From positions 1 to 64,000 of the forward strand of contig NZ_KB904327.1 of NCBI RefSeq assembly GCF_000379965.1: 64,000 bases of DNA, given 5' to 3'. This stretch comes from Hoylesella nanceiensis DSM 19126 = JCM 15639. GTDB taxonomy: Bacteria; Bacteroidota; Bacteroidia; Bacteroidales; Bacteroidaceae. A program made the position numbers and the translations under genes. Below, piece by piece: positions 55,464 to 64,000 of the stretch; position 1 is the stretch's first letter; each line of letters begins with the position of its first letter. The notes under the pieces are model-generated. The model was not told where the DNA came from and ran no database searches. It worked only from the letters and a program-made list of their open reading frames with translations.

Positions 55464-56291
55464 TTAGTCCTCCTCGTAGTATTGAGGTAGTTGTCTAAGC
55501 TCTTGATAAGTTTGCTGGATATCTTCAGGAGTGATATCAAAATGTTTATCTATAGTTCGTGGATTATCTTGTAAAGAATGAGAGAAAAGCCAATCGTAGG
55601 TCTTTTGCAGGTAGAACAAACGAGCAAGAATTCCATGTGATCCGCCTTGTAGCCAATCGTATCTTAAAAGCTTGTCGTTGCCTTTTTCTTGTAGCTTTTC
55701 AACTACAATCTGTGATTGTTTCACAGAAACCGCTCTGTCTGCAGTGCCGTGCATGATCCACAAAGGAACCTTTCCAAGAGGCGAAACATCTCTTAATGAG
55801 CAACCACCACATAGTGCCATGGCTGCAGCTATCTTCTTTGGATAAGCTCCAACGAAGTCCATTGTGCCATAACCACCAAGACTCATACCCAAAACATAAA
55901 CCCTTGTAGTGTCTACTTTGTAGTTTCTCTTGGCCCATTCCAGTAGCTCGTTCAACTTATGGGCATTCCAAGCACCGCCTGGATTTTGTGGAGCAACAAC
56001 CAAAGTCGGAATAATTTTACCCTTATCAATAGCGTCTAAAACGCCATATCTACGTACCTTTTGAATGTTATTTCCGCATAAACTTGCTCCGTGTAAGAAG
56101 ATAACAAGGGGCAAGGGGTGTCCGTTGGGTTCGTAATCGTTTGGAGTATAGAGCCAAAAGTTATAGCCAACCGTGTTGAGTTCTTTGTGAATTGAAAACT
56201 CGCCATAGTTTGTTCTTTGCGCAAAAGAAGGCGTCCCAATTACAAAAAGTAAGCATATTGCGATAAAAAAATAATGTTTTAAGGTGCTCAT
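55464..56291 (-). CDS. Exported alpha/beta hydrolase (esterase/peptidase type)
   Basis: A 275-residue protein with a signal peptide (1-24, FFIAICLLFVIGTPSFAQ). The catalytic triad appears as Ser in GMSLGGYG (nucleophile elbow GxSxG), Asp in HGTADRAVS, and His in GGSHGIL. The oxyanion segment is IFLHGASLCGNN. It is similar to prolyl oligopeptidase-like and feruloyl-esterase-like enzymes. The substrate is unknown. Confidence 0.88.
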   Translation of the reverse strand: MSTLKHYFFIAICLLFVIGTPSFAQRTNYGEFSIHKELNTVGYNFWLYTPNDYEPNGHPLPLVIFLHGASLCGNNIQKVRRYGVLDAIDKGKIIPTLVVAPQNPGGAWNAHKLNELLEWAKRNYKVDTTRVYVLGMSLGGYGTMDFVGAYPKKIAAAMALCGGCSLRDVSPLGKVPLWIMHGTADRAVSVKQSQIVVEKLQEKGNDKLLRYDWLQGGSHGILARLFYLQKTYDWLFSHSLQDNPRTIDKHFDITPEDIQQTYQELRQLPQYYEED

Positions 56292-56384
56292 AATCAGGAT
56301 CTCCGTGTTAATTAGTTGTTCAAATCTTTCTTTGTCAAAATCATTTTTCTAAGCATTTGTTTTGAAAGAAAGATGCCAATACTT

Positions 56385-56780
56385 CTATTTTGTAAACGAA
56401 AAAGAATCTTGATATAAAATCTTTGTAGGTTCTTTGGTTGAATGAACGATGTAAACAAACTTAAAACCAGCCTCTTTATAGCTTTTAAGTCCTGGGTTAT
56501 CGGTCAACATTTTCTGTATTCCTTCGTGAATGGCCTGCTTGTTTTTGTTGACAATTTCTTCGTTGTCGAAAGCGTCTGAGAATGAGCAATAATAAGTATA
56601 GCTTTTTGTTGATTTATAGAATACAACGCTATCGGTTCTTGTATAGTTAACAGTTGGAGTGGGGCAGAATGATTTTGTGTATTCTTTAGCCTCTCTTTCA
56701 GCTTTGTCTTCCAAGCTTTCTTGACACGATTGCGCACAAAATGCAACGCAAGCGATTAGTGCATATAAAATCTTTCTCAT
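56385..56780 (-). CDS. Small lipoprotein of unknown function
   Basis: A 131-residue protein. The signal ends in VAFCAQSCQES with the likely lipid Cys at residue 19. The mature part is charged, with an aromatic segment (VVFYKSTKSYTYYCSFSDAF) and a C-terminal beta strand pair. No family is recognised. It is preceded by a -7 element and is divergent from lepA. Confidence 0.65.
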   Translation of the reverse strand: MRKILYALIACVAFCAQSCQESLEDKAEREAKEYTKSFCPTPTVNYTRTDSVVFYKSTKSYTYYCSFSDAFDNEEIVNKNKQAIHEGIQKMLTDNPGLKSYKEAGFKFVYIVHSTKEPTKILYQDSFSFTK

Positions 56781-56798
56781 GTTTGTTATATTTTATCG

Positions 56799-56806
56799 CA
56801 AAGATA
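56799..56806 (-). promoter_or_regulatory. -7 element of the 56385 lipoprotein gene
   Basis: TATCTTTG on the minus strand, 19 bases before the start codon at 56780. No clear -33 element; the lepA -7 element lies in the same 60-base gap. Confidence 0.5.
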
Positions 56807-56829
56807 ATAAGAAATTGCGATTAATTTAT

Positions 56830-56837
56830 TAACTTTG
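56830..56837 (+). promoter_or_regulatory. -7 element of lepA
   Basis: TAACTTTG, 28 bases before the ATG. No clear -33 element, which would overlap the divergent promoter. Confidence 0.5.
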
Positions 56838-56864
56838 CCCTAAATTGTGAATAAGAATTAGTTA

Positions 56865-58646
56865 ATGGATAATATAAGAAACTTCTGCATCATTGCGCAT
56901 ATCGATCATGGTAAGTCTACATTGGCAGACCGCTTGTTAGAGTACACAAACACCATTAAAGTGACAGGTGGACAAATGCTAGACGACATGGATTTGGAGA
57001 AAGAACGTGGCATAACTATTAAGAGTCACGCTATCCAAATGGAATATGAAACAGGTGGACAGAAGTATATTCTCAACCTCATAGATACCCCAGGACACGT
57101 CGATTTCTCGTATGAAGTATCGAGAAGTATTGCTGCGTGCGAAGGAGCATTGTTGCTTGTAGATGCTACTCAAGGTGTTCAAGCACAAACTATTTCGAAC
57201 CTTTATATGGCTATCGAGCATGATTTGGAGATTATTCCAGTCATTAACAAAGTGGATATGCCAAGTGCAATGCCCGAAGAAGTAGAAGATGAGATCGTAG
57301 AACTAATCGGTTGCGACCGAAAAGATATTCTTAGAGCTTCTGGAAAGACAGGAGTAGGAGTGCCAGATCTGCTTGAAGCGGTGGTAAATAGAATCCCTGC
57401 ACCTAAAGGAGACCCACAAGCTCCATTGCAAGCACTTATCTTTGACTCTGTGTTTAACTCATTTAGAGGTATTATCGCATATTTCAAGATAGAGAATGGT
57501 AGTATTCGTAAAGGCGACAAGGTGAAGTTCTTTAATACAGGAATGGAGTATGTTGCCGACGAGATTGGCGTTTTAAAGATGGATATGATTCCTCGTCAAG
57601 AAGTGAAAACAGGCGAGGTAGGATATATCATCAGTGGTATTAAAGACGCAAAAGAAGTAAAGGTGGGTGATACCATCACGCATGTCGCAACTCCTTGCAG
57701 TGCGGCTATCTCTGGATTCCAAGAAGTTAAGCCCATGGTCTTTGCTGGAGTGTATCCAATTGACCCAAGTGATTATGAGAATTTGCGTACTTCTTTAGAG
57801 AAACTTCAATTAAATGACGCTTCACTTACATTCTCTCCAGAGTCTTCTATCGCATTAGGTTTTGGCTTTAGATGCGGTTTCTTAGGACTATTGCACATGG
57901 AAATTGTGCAGGAACGATTAGACCGAGAGTTCAATATGGACGTTATCACAACCGTTCCGAACGTTTCTTATATGGTATATGAGAAGACAGGAACTGAGAA
58001 AGAGGTGCATAATCCATCAGGATTGCCTGAACTTACAGCCATAGATCATATCGAAGAACCATATATCAAGGCAACCATTATTACTGATACCAATTACATT
58101 GGCGGTATAATGAAGTTGTGTTTGGAGAAGAGAGGTGAGCTAATTAAGCAGGAATATGTTAGTGGAAATCGTGTAGAATTGCACTTTATGATTCCTTTAG
58201 GCGAAATCGTTATCGACTTTTATGATAAGCTTAAGTCTATTAGTAAGGGCTATGCTTCGTTCGATTATCACATCGATTCGTTTAGAACATCAAAGCTTGC
58301 GAAGCTTGATATCTTGTTAAATGGAGAGCCTGTAGATGCTTTATCAACCTTAACACATCAAGATAATGCCGTTACTTTAGGTCGAAGAATGTGCGAAAAG
58401 CTAAAAGACCTTATCCCACGTCAGCAGTTTGATATTGCTATTCAGGCTGCTATTGGTGCCAAGATTGTGGCTAGAGAGACCATAAAATGCGTAAGAAAAG
58501 ACGTAACTGCCAAGTGTTATGGAGGTGACGTAAGTAGAAAACGCAAGCTACTTGAAAAGCAAAAGAAGGGTAAAAAGCGTATGAAACAGATTGGAAATGT
58601 AGAGGTTCCACAGAAGGCTTTCCTTGCAGTTTTGAAATTAGATTAA
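56865..58646 (+). CDS. lepA: Elongation factor 4
   Basis: A 593-residue ribosomal GTPase with the G1 motif AHIDHGKST at residues 10-18, DTPGHVDF (G3) near 76, and NKVDMP (G4) near 130. The C-terminal domain ends with the LepA tail [47 protein letters not shown]. The length matches the family. It back-translocates stalled ribosomes. It is followed 26 bases later by the Crp-family gene. Confidence 0.98.
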   Translation: MDNIRNFCIIAHIDHGKSTLADRLLEYTNTIKVTGGQMLDDMDLEKERGITIKSHAIQMEYETGGQKYILNLIDTPGHVDFSYEVSRSIAACEGALLLVDATQGVQAQTISNLYMAIEHDLEIIPVINKVDMPSAMPEEVEDEIVELIGCDRKDILRASGKTGVGVPDLLEAVVNRIPAPKGDPQAPLQALIFDSVFNSFRGIIAYFKIENGSIRKGDKVKFFNTGMEYVADEIGVLKMDMIPRQEVKTGEVGYIISGIKDAKEVKVGDTITHVATPCSAAISGFQEVKPMVFAGVYPIDPSDYENLRTSLEKLQLNDASLTFSPESSIALGFGFRCGFLGLLHMEIVQERLDREFNMDVITTVPNVSYMVYEKTGTEKEVHNPSGLPELTAIDHIEEPYIKATIITDTNYIGGIMKLCLEKRGELIKQEYVSGNRVELHFMIPLGEIVIDFYDKLKSISKGYASFDYHIDSFRTSKLAKLDILLNGEPVDALSTLTHQDNAVTLGRRMCEKLKDLIPRQQFDIAIQAAIGAKIVARETIKCVRKDVTAKCYGGDVSRKRKLLEKQKKGKKRMKQIGNVEVPQKAFLAVLKLD

Positions 58647-58672
58647 TGTTATAAACCTGACCTACACATATT

Positions 58673-59287
58673 ATGATTAGAAACATAAACGCAGAAGCGA
58701 TGTCAACTACACCACGAGACATAGCAAGAGAGTTAGCAAGACGCTACAGTACAATGACTCATGAGGAGTTAAATGTATTGGAACGCATCATCATTCCCAT
58801 GCGATTTGCGAAGGGAAGACAGATCTTATCTGAGGGTGAAGTGTGCCGAAATATCTATTATTTAGATAAAGGTTTGATACGTCAATACTATCTAAAGAAT
58901 GGCAAAGAGGTAACAGAACACCTTGGTTCAGACCACTCTATCTTTATGTGTATCGAGAGTTTGTTTAAAGAAGAACCAACAACTCTACAGGTAGAAGCGC
59001 TTGAACCTAGCTTTGTTTATGCACTTCCAAAAGCAGATTTAGAGCGTATCGCATTGCATAATGTCAATATTCAGATGATGTATCGAAAGATCTTAGAAGA
59101 GAGTTTGATTATTTCTCAGGTACATGCTGACTTAGTTCGTTTCGAATCTGCGAAGAATAGATATCAAAAGATGCAAAAACTTTATCCACAAGTGATATTA
59201 AGAGCCCCGCTAACTTACGTGGCAAACTATCTACAAATGACTCCAGAGACATTAAGTAGAGTAAGAGCTTCATTGCTATTTGATTAA
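58673..59287 (+). CDS. Crp/Fnr family transcription regulator
   Basis: A 204-residue regulator. The N-terminal cyclic-nucleotide-binding-like beta roll (about 40-140) includes GRQILSEGEVCRNIYYLDKGLIRQYYLKNGKEVTEHLG. The C-terminal helix-turn-helix is at about 175-200 (PLTYVANYLQMTPETLSRVRASL). It lacks the four-Cys cluster of Fnr, and the phosphate cassette of cAMP-binding Crp is not visible, so the ligand is unknown. A start at the later Met (58700) is possible. Confidence 0.88.
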   Translation: MIRNINAEAMSTTPRDIARELARRYSTMTHEELNVLERIIIPMRFAKGRQILSEGEVCRNIYYLDKGLIRQYYLKNGKEVTEHLGSDHSIFMCIESLFKEEPTTLQVEALEPSFVYALPKADLERIALHNVNIQMMYRKILEESLIISQVHADLVRFESAKNRYQKMQKLYPQVILRAPLTYVANYLQMTPETLSRVRASLLFD

Positions 59288-59395
59288 ACTTTGGTTCTAA
59301 TTCATAACAATATATATTCTATATTGCATCTTGATTTTTATAGAAAGGTATAGAATAAAGCTATTTTTGTGGGTTCATGCGTAGTTTAAATATCG

Positions 59396-59480
59396 CTATA
59401 AAGTTGTAATAGCTTTATAGTTAAAGATAAAAAGAGAGATGCAATAAGGATAATTTCCTACATTGCATCTCTCTTTGTTT
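59396..59480. terminator. Two successive hairpins between lepA-crp and the ligase gene
   Basis: CTATAAAG/CTTTATAG (59396-59420) is followed by AAAGAGAGATGCAAT/ATTGCATCTCTCTTT (59431-59476), a perfect 15-bp stem followed by GTTTGG. The second is the likely main terminator. The region 59477-59566 has no other feature seen. Confidence 0.75.
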
Positions 59481-59566
59481 GGTTAATTAAGGTTGGGATA
59501 TATTCTGTTTTCGTATAACTTCATTAGTTATTATCCATCGACTTGTTGTCCGAGCACCTTCATTAC

Positions 59567-61225
59567 TTATTTATATAAGTAGCGTTTAATACTCTTCTTA
59601 GGAGTCTTTTCAAACTCCTCTTCGTGTAAAATGATGTCAGAAACCTTGCTGTATCCAGGCATCATTTCGTTCAATGTTTGAAGGTTTTGAGTCATAACCT
59701 TTTGTATATCATCTATTGAGAAGCCCATAGATTCAGCCTCTTCCATATCAGGATGCACCAAAGCAACAAGCTTTTCTTCTCTTTGAAGGACAATACTTTC
59801 TCCTACAAGAGCAAGAGAATTAAGCTTATCTTCAATCTCTTCAGGATAGATGTTTTGACCATTCGAACCTAAAAGCATGTTCTTAGAGCGACCTTTAATA
59901 AAGATATTGCCATCTTTATCCATAATTCCAAGGTCACCAGTGTGATACCAACCGTTGCTGTCTAATACTTGGTTTGTAGCCTCTTCATTCTTGTAATAGC
60001 CCAACATAACATTGAGACCTTTAACAATAATCTCTCCAGGTATGTTTTGAGGGTCGCTACTTTCAATTTCAACTTGCATGTGAACAACAGCCTTACCGCA
60101 TGAGCCAGGCACGAAATCATTATAGTCTGAATAAGCAATAATAGGTGCACATTCAGTTGTACCGTATCCAACAGTATAAGGGAAGTTGATCTTATGTAAG
60201 AAATTTTCAATCTCTTGGTTAAATGCAGCACCACCAACAATGATCTCATAGAAGCGTCCTCCAAAGGCATTCTTCACCTCTTCACAGATCTTTTGATTTA
60301 CTTTTTTGCTCACAACAGGCATATTAAGCAACAGCTTCATCAAGTTGTTTTGAATCTTTGGGAATACTTTTTTACGAATAATCTTTTCAATTACCAAAGG
60401 AACCGCAATGATAACAGCAGGCTTCACCTCTGCAAATGCTTGTGCAATGATTGCAGGACTAGGAATTCTTGTTAAGAAATAGATGTGACATCCAATGAGG
60501 AATTCGAATAAGAATTCGAACATCATACCATACATGTGCGCCATTGGCAAGATACTAATGATGTTATCGCCACGAGAAACCTTATCACCTAGCACTCCAG
60601 TAGCGAAGTCATAGTTACTCCATAGAGCTCTTGCAGGGATCATTACACCCTTAGAAAAGCCTGTAGTTCCACTTGTATAGTTGATAAGAAGAAGTTCTTC
60701 AGGACTTTCTTCCTTATAATAATTAACGTGTTCTTGTCTGAAATACTTTGGATATTTATGCCCAAAGATCTCGTTTAGATGTTCTCTTGCATAAGTAAGT
60801 TTCTCACTTCTTGAAACAAGGACAGAGAAATCAGGAATAAACAAGATACCTTCTAGATGAGGCATTTCCTCTTCTTGGATAGTTGGAGCAACCATATCGC
60901 CCACAAAAAGCAACTTAGCTTCGCTGTGATTCACGATGTTGTGAACTTGGTCGGGCATAAATTCGTGTAAGATAGGCACAGCAACAGCACCATAAGTAAG
61001 GGTTGCAAGGAACACAACAGCCCAGTTAGAACTGTTTCTTCCGCATATTGCTATCTTGTCGCCTTTGTCTATTCCACTGTTTTGGAAGATGATATGAAGC
61101 TTCTCAATCTTACGAGCTACATCACGATATTGTAGAGTTGCGCCCTTATAATCGGTTAAAGCATCTAGCTCCCAATTCTTAATTATCGACTGTTCAATAA
61201 GACTATTAAAACTAGGTATTTCCAT
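59567..61225 (-). CDS. AMP-forming acyl-CoA ligase
   Basis: A 552-residue adenylate-forming enzyme, likely a long-chain acyl-CoA synthetase. AMP-binding signature LLINYTSGTTGFSKGVM near 184, YGTTECAPII near 350, GWYHTGDLG near 430, and a C-terminal Lys in FEKTPKKSIKRYLY. It activates a fatty acid with ATP and CoA. The order and length fit FadD-like proteins. Its promoter is clear at 61358-61388. Confidence 0.9.
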   Translation of the reverse strand: MEIPSFNSLIEQSIIKNWELDALTDYKGATLQYRDVARKIEKLHIIFQNSGIDKGDKIAICGRNSSNWAVVFLATLTYGAVAVPILHEFMPDQVHNIVNHSEAKLLFVGDMVAPTIQEEEMPHLEGILFIPDFSVLVSRSEKLTYAREHLNEIFGHKYPKYFRQEHVNYYKEESPEELLLINYTSGTTGFSKGVMIPARALWSNYDFATGVLGDKVSRGDNIISILPMAHMYGMMFEFLFEFLIGCHIYFLTRIPSPAIIAQAFAEVKPAVIIAVPLVIEKIIRKKVFPKIQNNLMKLLLNMPVVSKKVNQKICEEVKNAFGGRFYEIIVGGAAFNQEIENFLHKINFPYTVGYGTTECAPIIAYSDYNDFVPGSCGKAVVHMQVEIESSDPQNIPGEIIVKGLNVMLGYYKNEEATNQVLDSNGWYHTGDLGIMDKDGNIFIKGRSKNMLLGSNGQNIYPEEIEDKLNSLALVGESIVLQREEKLVALVHPDMEEAESMGFSIDDIQKVMTQNLQTLNEMMPGYSKVSDIILHEEEFEKTPKKSIKRYLYK

Positions 61226-61357
61226 TTTACTTTGTGTTCAAAATCAATATTCTATGTCGTTTTTGTCTGTTCTCTTCACAATCCTATTTCAATTGTGTTG
61301 GCATTCATTATTTATCTGTCGAAAAATAGATATATGCACATTAAAGAGAAATATGTG

Positions 61358-61388
61358 CAAAGGTAGTGCTAATTTATTTGTTAACAAA
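61358..61388 (-). promoter_or_regulatory. Promoter of the acyl-CoA ligase gene
   Basis: On the minus strand TTTG (61385-61388), a 19-base spacer and TACCTTTG (61358-61365): a full consensus match. The leader is about 130 bases. The plus-strand frames here (61254-61611) are not genes. 61389-61587 has no recognised feature. Confidence 0.85.
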
Positions 61389-61587
61389 ATTTTTTCTTCC
61401 TTTTGTCGTCTATTTATCGTGCTTTTTCACGATAATTGCCTATTCCTCTCGTTTGCATCGCTTGTCTTTCCTTATTTTAATCGTTAACAATCAACTTAAA
61501 GTACGTACAATATTTTGCCCTTTCTTTTACCCACTTTCCTTGTCGTACTATATTGTTGCTGTTCAATTAGATAAAGAATTACCACGC

Positions 61588-61675
61588 AATAGCATTACTT
61601 TTACTCTATAATCTCAATGCTTTTAGACTGCAAAATCAATGCTTTTGTGGTATAAATCCATAACAGTTCTCAGTG
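61588..61675. repeat. 22-bp phased palindrome array E (four units)
   Basis: Units begin at 61588, 61610, 61632 and 61654. Unit 1 AATAGCATTACTTTTA keeps most of the core. Units 2 and 3 share TCAATGCTTTT. Unit 4 (AAATCCATAACAGTTC) is weak but keeps AA and TT. It lies between the 3' end of the permease gene and the ligase promoter. 61676-61899 has no other recognised feature. Confidence 0.8.
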
Positions 61676-61899
61676 ACGGATATAATAGATAGAAAGTAGT
61701 AGAAAATAAATGGACTCTCTTAAATTATATAAAGTTGATGTTGAAAATGGAGAATATTGTAGTAATATGGGTTGAAAGCTTCAGTGGAAGAGAGGTGCAT
61801 TGTATAAAGAACAATAAGTAAAGTCTGAAAATACTATGCAAATAGCACTCCCAATCTACTTGTTTTACTTTAAATTCTAATTGAAAATTCTGCCAATAC

Positions 61900-63147
61900 T
61901 TATTCGTATCGCATTGCTTTAGCTGGGTGTATGTGCGCAATGAGATAGCTTGGAACAATTAAAACTGCAGTACTGATGATAATTGTTGCCACATTTAGAA
62001 GTAAAAGAATAGGGATGTTAATTTCCACGGGCACTGCCTTTACATAATAAGTGTTAGCATCGAGGGTTACTATTCCTGTGTAGCGTTGAACAAGAAGAAG
62101 AACTATTGATACAATATTACCTATCAATAATCCTTTACCAATAACGAAAACGGCAAACCATAAAAAGCTTTTTCTTATTAAAATGGTGCGTGCTCCCATG
62201 GCTTTTAACAAGCCAATCATATTGGTTCGCTCAAGAATAATAATTAAAAGTCCTGATATCATGGTTATACTTGCTACGAGGATCATTAAGATAAGAATAA
62301 TCCAAATGTTGAGATCTAATAGGTCTAACCATGAAAATATTTGTGGAGTAATTTCCTTTATACTTGCAGTTGCATAGGTTCCGCCATAGTTATCCACTGT
62401 TTTATTGATCTTATTGGCAAGATTTGCTTGCACATCATCGAGCTGATTGAAGTCTTTTAATGCTATTTCAATACCCGTAACTTGATCCGATTCCCAGTTA
62501 TTTAATTTGATGATGTTGTATAAGTCGGTGAAACATATAATCTTATCATATTGAGAAAGATTTGTTTCATAGATGCCAGCAATGAGAAAAGGACGTACTC
62601 TTATGCCGCTTTGGTCTACAAAATAAGCGTATATCTTGTCGCCAGTGTTCACCTTTAAGCGGTTAGCTATCGACTTAGAAATAAGTAATTCCTTTGTGTT
62701 TTCCTTATTAGAGAAGTGGGGTATTCGTCCACTAACAAGGTTTTTAGCTATAAAAGTAGAATCAAAACTTTGGTCTACTCCTTTAAAAGTCACTCCAAGA
62801 AAATCTTTGTCAGTTTTCAGTATGCCTTGTTTAAAAGCATATCTTTGAACGTGTTTCACACCATTTGTTTTCTGAATGACCTTTATAATCGAGTCTGAAG
62901 CTTGAATAGGGTACGACTCTGAAGTTTGAAGAGTAATGAAATTGGTTACTTGAATGTCGCCTCCGAAACCAATAACTTTATTCTTTACGGTTTGTTTAAA
63001 GCCCAAAACAACACATAAAGAGAGTGTCATTATAATAATTCCAATGGCTACTCCAGCTGTTGCAATGTTGATTGCAGGGCGTGAAATATGCTCTTTATTC
63101 TTTTGAGTTGAATAAATCTTTCGGGCTAAAAACAATGGTAAATTCAT
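61900..63147 (-). CDS. FtsX/LolC-type ABC transporter permease
   Basis: A 415-residue membrane protein: one N-terminal helix (about 25-48, TAGVAIGIIIMTLSLCVVLGF), a periplasmic domain of about 210 residues, and three C-terminal helices (about 275-298, 325-350, 375-400). This is the FtsX/MacB layout, as in LolC/LolE lipoprotein-release permeases. The start MNLPLFLARKIYSTQ is typical. No ATPase gene is in the window next to it. The start is one base after the aminotransferase stop, so the two are co-translated. Confidence 0.88.
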   Translation of the reverse strand: MNLPLFLARKIYSTQKNKEHISRPAINIATAGVAIGIIIMTLSLCVVLGFKQTVKNKVIGFGGDIQVTNFITLQTSESYPIQASDSIIKVIQKTNGVKHVQRYAFKQGILKTDKDFLGVTFKGVDQSFDSTFIAKNLVSGRIPHFSNKENTKELLISKSIANRLKVNTGDKIYAYFVDQSGIRVRPFLIAGIYETNLSQYDKIICFTDLYNIIKLNNWESDQVTGIEIALKDFNQLDDVQANLANKINKTVDNYGGTYATASIKEITPQIFSWLDLLDLNIWIILILMILVASITMISGLLIIILERTNMIGLLKAMGARTILIRKSFLWFAVFVIGKGLLIGNIVSIVLLLVQRYTGIVTLDANTYYVKAVPVEINIPILLLLNVATIIISTAVLIVPSYLIAHIHPAKAMRYE

Positions 63148-63148
63148 G

Positions 63149-64000
63149 CTATTCTACTCTTCCTGGATATGCTTCTAAAGCTTTTCTTAAAACAACTAAT
63201 GCCTTTTCGAGTTCCGATTTCTCTAAAACATACGCAATACGAACCTGATTTACGCCTACACCTGGTGTGGTATAGAATCCTGAAGCGGGTGCCATCATAA
63301 TGGTTTGACCATCATATTGGAATTCCTCAAGACACCATCTGCAGAAGTTTTCCGCATCGTCTACAGGCAATTGTGCCACTGTATAGAAGGCACCCATAGG
63401 TATTGGAGAGTACACTCCGGGTATTCTATTGAGTCCATCTATAAGTGTATTGCGTCGTTCTACATATTCATCGTAAACATCTTGATAGTATTCTATGGGC
63501 GCATCTAATGATGCTTCTGCCACAAGTTGACCGAGAAGAGGGGGAGAAAGGCGTGCTTGACAGAACTTCATAACGGCAGAACGCACGTCTTTATTTTTGG
63601 TTATGAGAGCTCCAACACGAATACCACATTCGCTATAACGCTTTGAAACCGAGTCAATAAGAATAACATTCTGCTCAATTCCTTCAAGATGACAAGCTGA
63701 AATGTAAGGAGATCCTGTGTAGATGTATTCTCTATACACCTCATCAGAGAAGAGATAGAGATCGTATTTCTTTACAAGATCTCTAATTTGATTCATCTCT
63801 CGCTTTGTATAAAGATACCCTGTGGGGTTGTTTGGATTACAAATAAGAATAGCACGAGTGCGTTCGTTGATGAGTTCTTCGAACTTTTCGACCTTAGGAA
63901 GACTGAAACCTTCCTCTATAGTAGTTGTAATTGTACGAATTTTTGCACCTGCCGCAATTGCAAAAGCCATGTAATTGGCATACGCAGGCTCTGGAATTAT
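63149..64000 (-). CDS. PLP-dependent class I aminotransferase, partial
   Basis: The reading frame is open to the window edge; an internal Met at 63970 is not the start, because the ten codons before it (IIPEPAYANY) match the family. At least 284 residues of the C-terminal part are present. Motifs are CNPNNPTGYL, the PLP-lysine region IDSVSKRYSECGIRVG, and GVGVNQVRIAYVLEKSELEKALVVLRKAL. It is probably an aspartate-type aminotransferase; the substrate is not certain without the N-terminus. The gene continues beyond position 64000. Confidence 0.9.
   Translation of the reverse strand: MIPEPAYANYMAFAIAAGAKIRTITTTIEEGFSLPKVEKFEELINERTRAILICNPNNPTGYLYTKREMNQIRDLVKKYDLYLFSDEVYREYIYTGSPYISACHLEGIEQNVILIDSVSKRYSECGIRVGALITKNKDVRSAVMKFCQARLSPPLLGQLVAEASLDAPIEYYQDVYDEYVERRNTLIDGLNRIPGVYSPIPMGAFYTVAQLPVDDAENFCRWCLEEFQYDGQTIMMAPASGFYTTPGVGVNQVRIAYVLEKSELEKALVVLRKALEAYPGRVE

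Noticed and set aside
61254-61611. Two plus-strand frames upstream of the acyl-CoA ligase
   Set aside because: They overlap the ligase promoter on the other strand, are very hydrophobic from T-rich DNA, and have no promoter of their own.

Overview
The window is low-GC DNA from a Bacteroidales bacterium, most likely a member of Prevotellaceae. This rests on three things: promoters of the Bacteroidetes form TTTG-N18..20-TAnnTTTG (very clear at 7205, 34019, 52109 and 61358); the gene families present (TonB receptor with DUF5103, cydAB with DUF4492, a short Bacteroidetes-type primary sigma factor, atp genes in the order D-C-x-B-E-F-H-A-G, the mmd decarboxylase cluster); and a C-terminal surface motif typical of Prevotella-like secreted proteins. 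No species can be named from the sequence alone. I see no insertion sequence, prophage or CRISPR array.

Layout. 1-340: end of an rRNA operon (23S 3' end, 5S, terminator). 340-2640: small and secreted proteins of unknown role. 2653-6687: a large secreted GH2 beta-galactosidase. 7272: tRNA-Thr. 7606-11209: TonB-dependent receptor plus DUF5103 protein. 11340-14335: cytochrome bd oxidase with a small DUF4492 partner. 14542-17005: nitroreductase, DUF2520, KdsC-like and Maf-like genes in one operon. 18416-30051: nine closely spaced plus-strand genes. The first six form an unusual set (vWA-like lipoprotein, four-helix membrane protein, tubulin/FtsZ-like GTPase, 1158-residue Hsp70/actin-fold ATPase, coiled-coil protein, zinc-ribbon membrane protein), followed by a MATE exporter, RmuC and a low-molecular-weight phosphatase. 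30366-33728: unknown secreted proteins and the primary sigma factor. 34056-36390: NhaD-type antiporter and PfkA. 36524-43801: complete F-type ATP synthase operon. 44436-47091: large surface lipoprotein and a 49-residue peptide. 47693-51705: ftsY, rimO, an HU protein and an HU-transmembrane-LysM fusion. 51906-52071: two identical tRNA-Lys genes. 52279-54493: methylmalonyl-CoA decarboxylase-type subunits. 54842-56780: nitroreductase, alpha/beta hydrolase, lipoprotein. 56865-59287: lepA and a Crp-family regulator. 59567-64000: AMP-forming acyl ligase, FtsX-type permease and an aminotransferase cut by the window edge.

Two things stand out. First, the 18416-26863 cluster pairs a tubulin-like and an actin/Hsp70-like nucleotidase with a vWA-like lipoprotein and two membrane proteins. 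It reads as a membrane-linked, two-nucleotidase machine of unknown function. Second, five intergenic regions (6961, 17115, 44267, 54706, 61588) each hold an 88-bp array of four 22-bp units. Each unit is a degenerate 15-bp palindrome (AAWAGCAWTGCTWTT) plus a 7-bp variable spacer. The arrays share length, unit count and period but not local gene context, so they look like a dispersed intergenic element or a phased protein-binding site.

Many genes fit an anaerobic or microaerobic, sugar-fermenting, propionate/succinate-type metabolism: PfkA, GH2, methylmalonyl-CoA decarboxylase subunits, bd oxidase as oxygen scavenger, and Na+/H+ antiport next to a proton-type ATP synthase.
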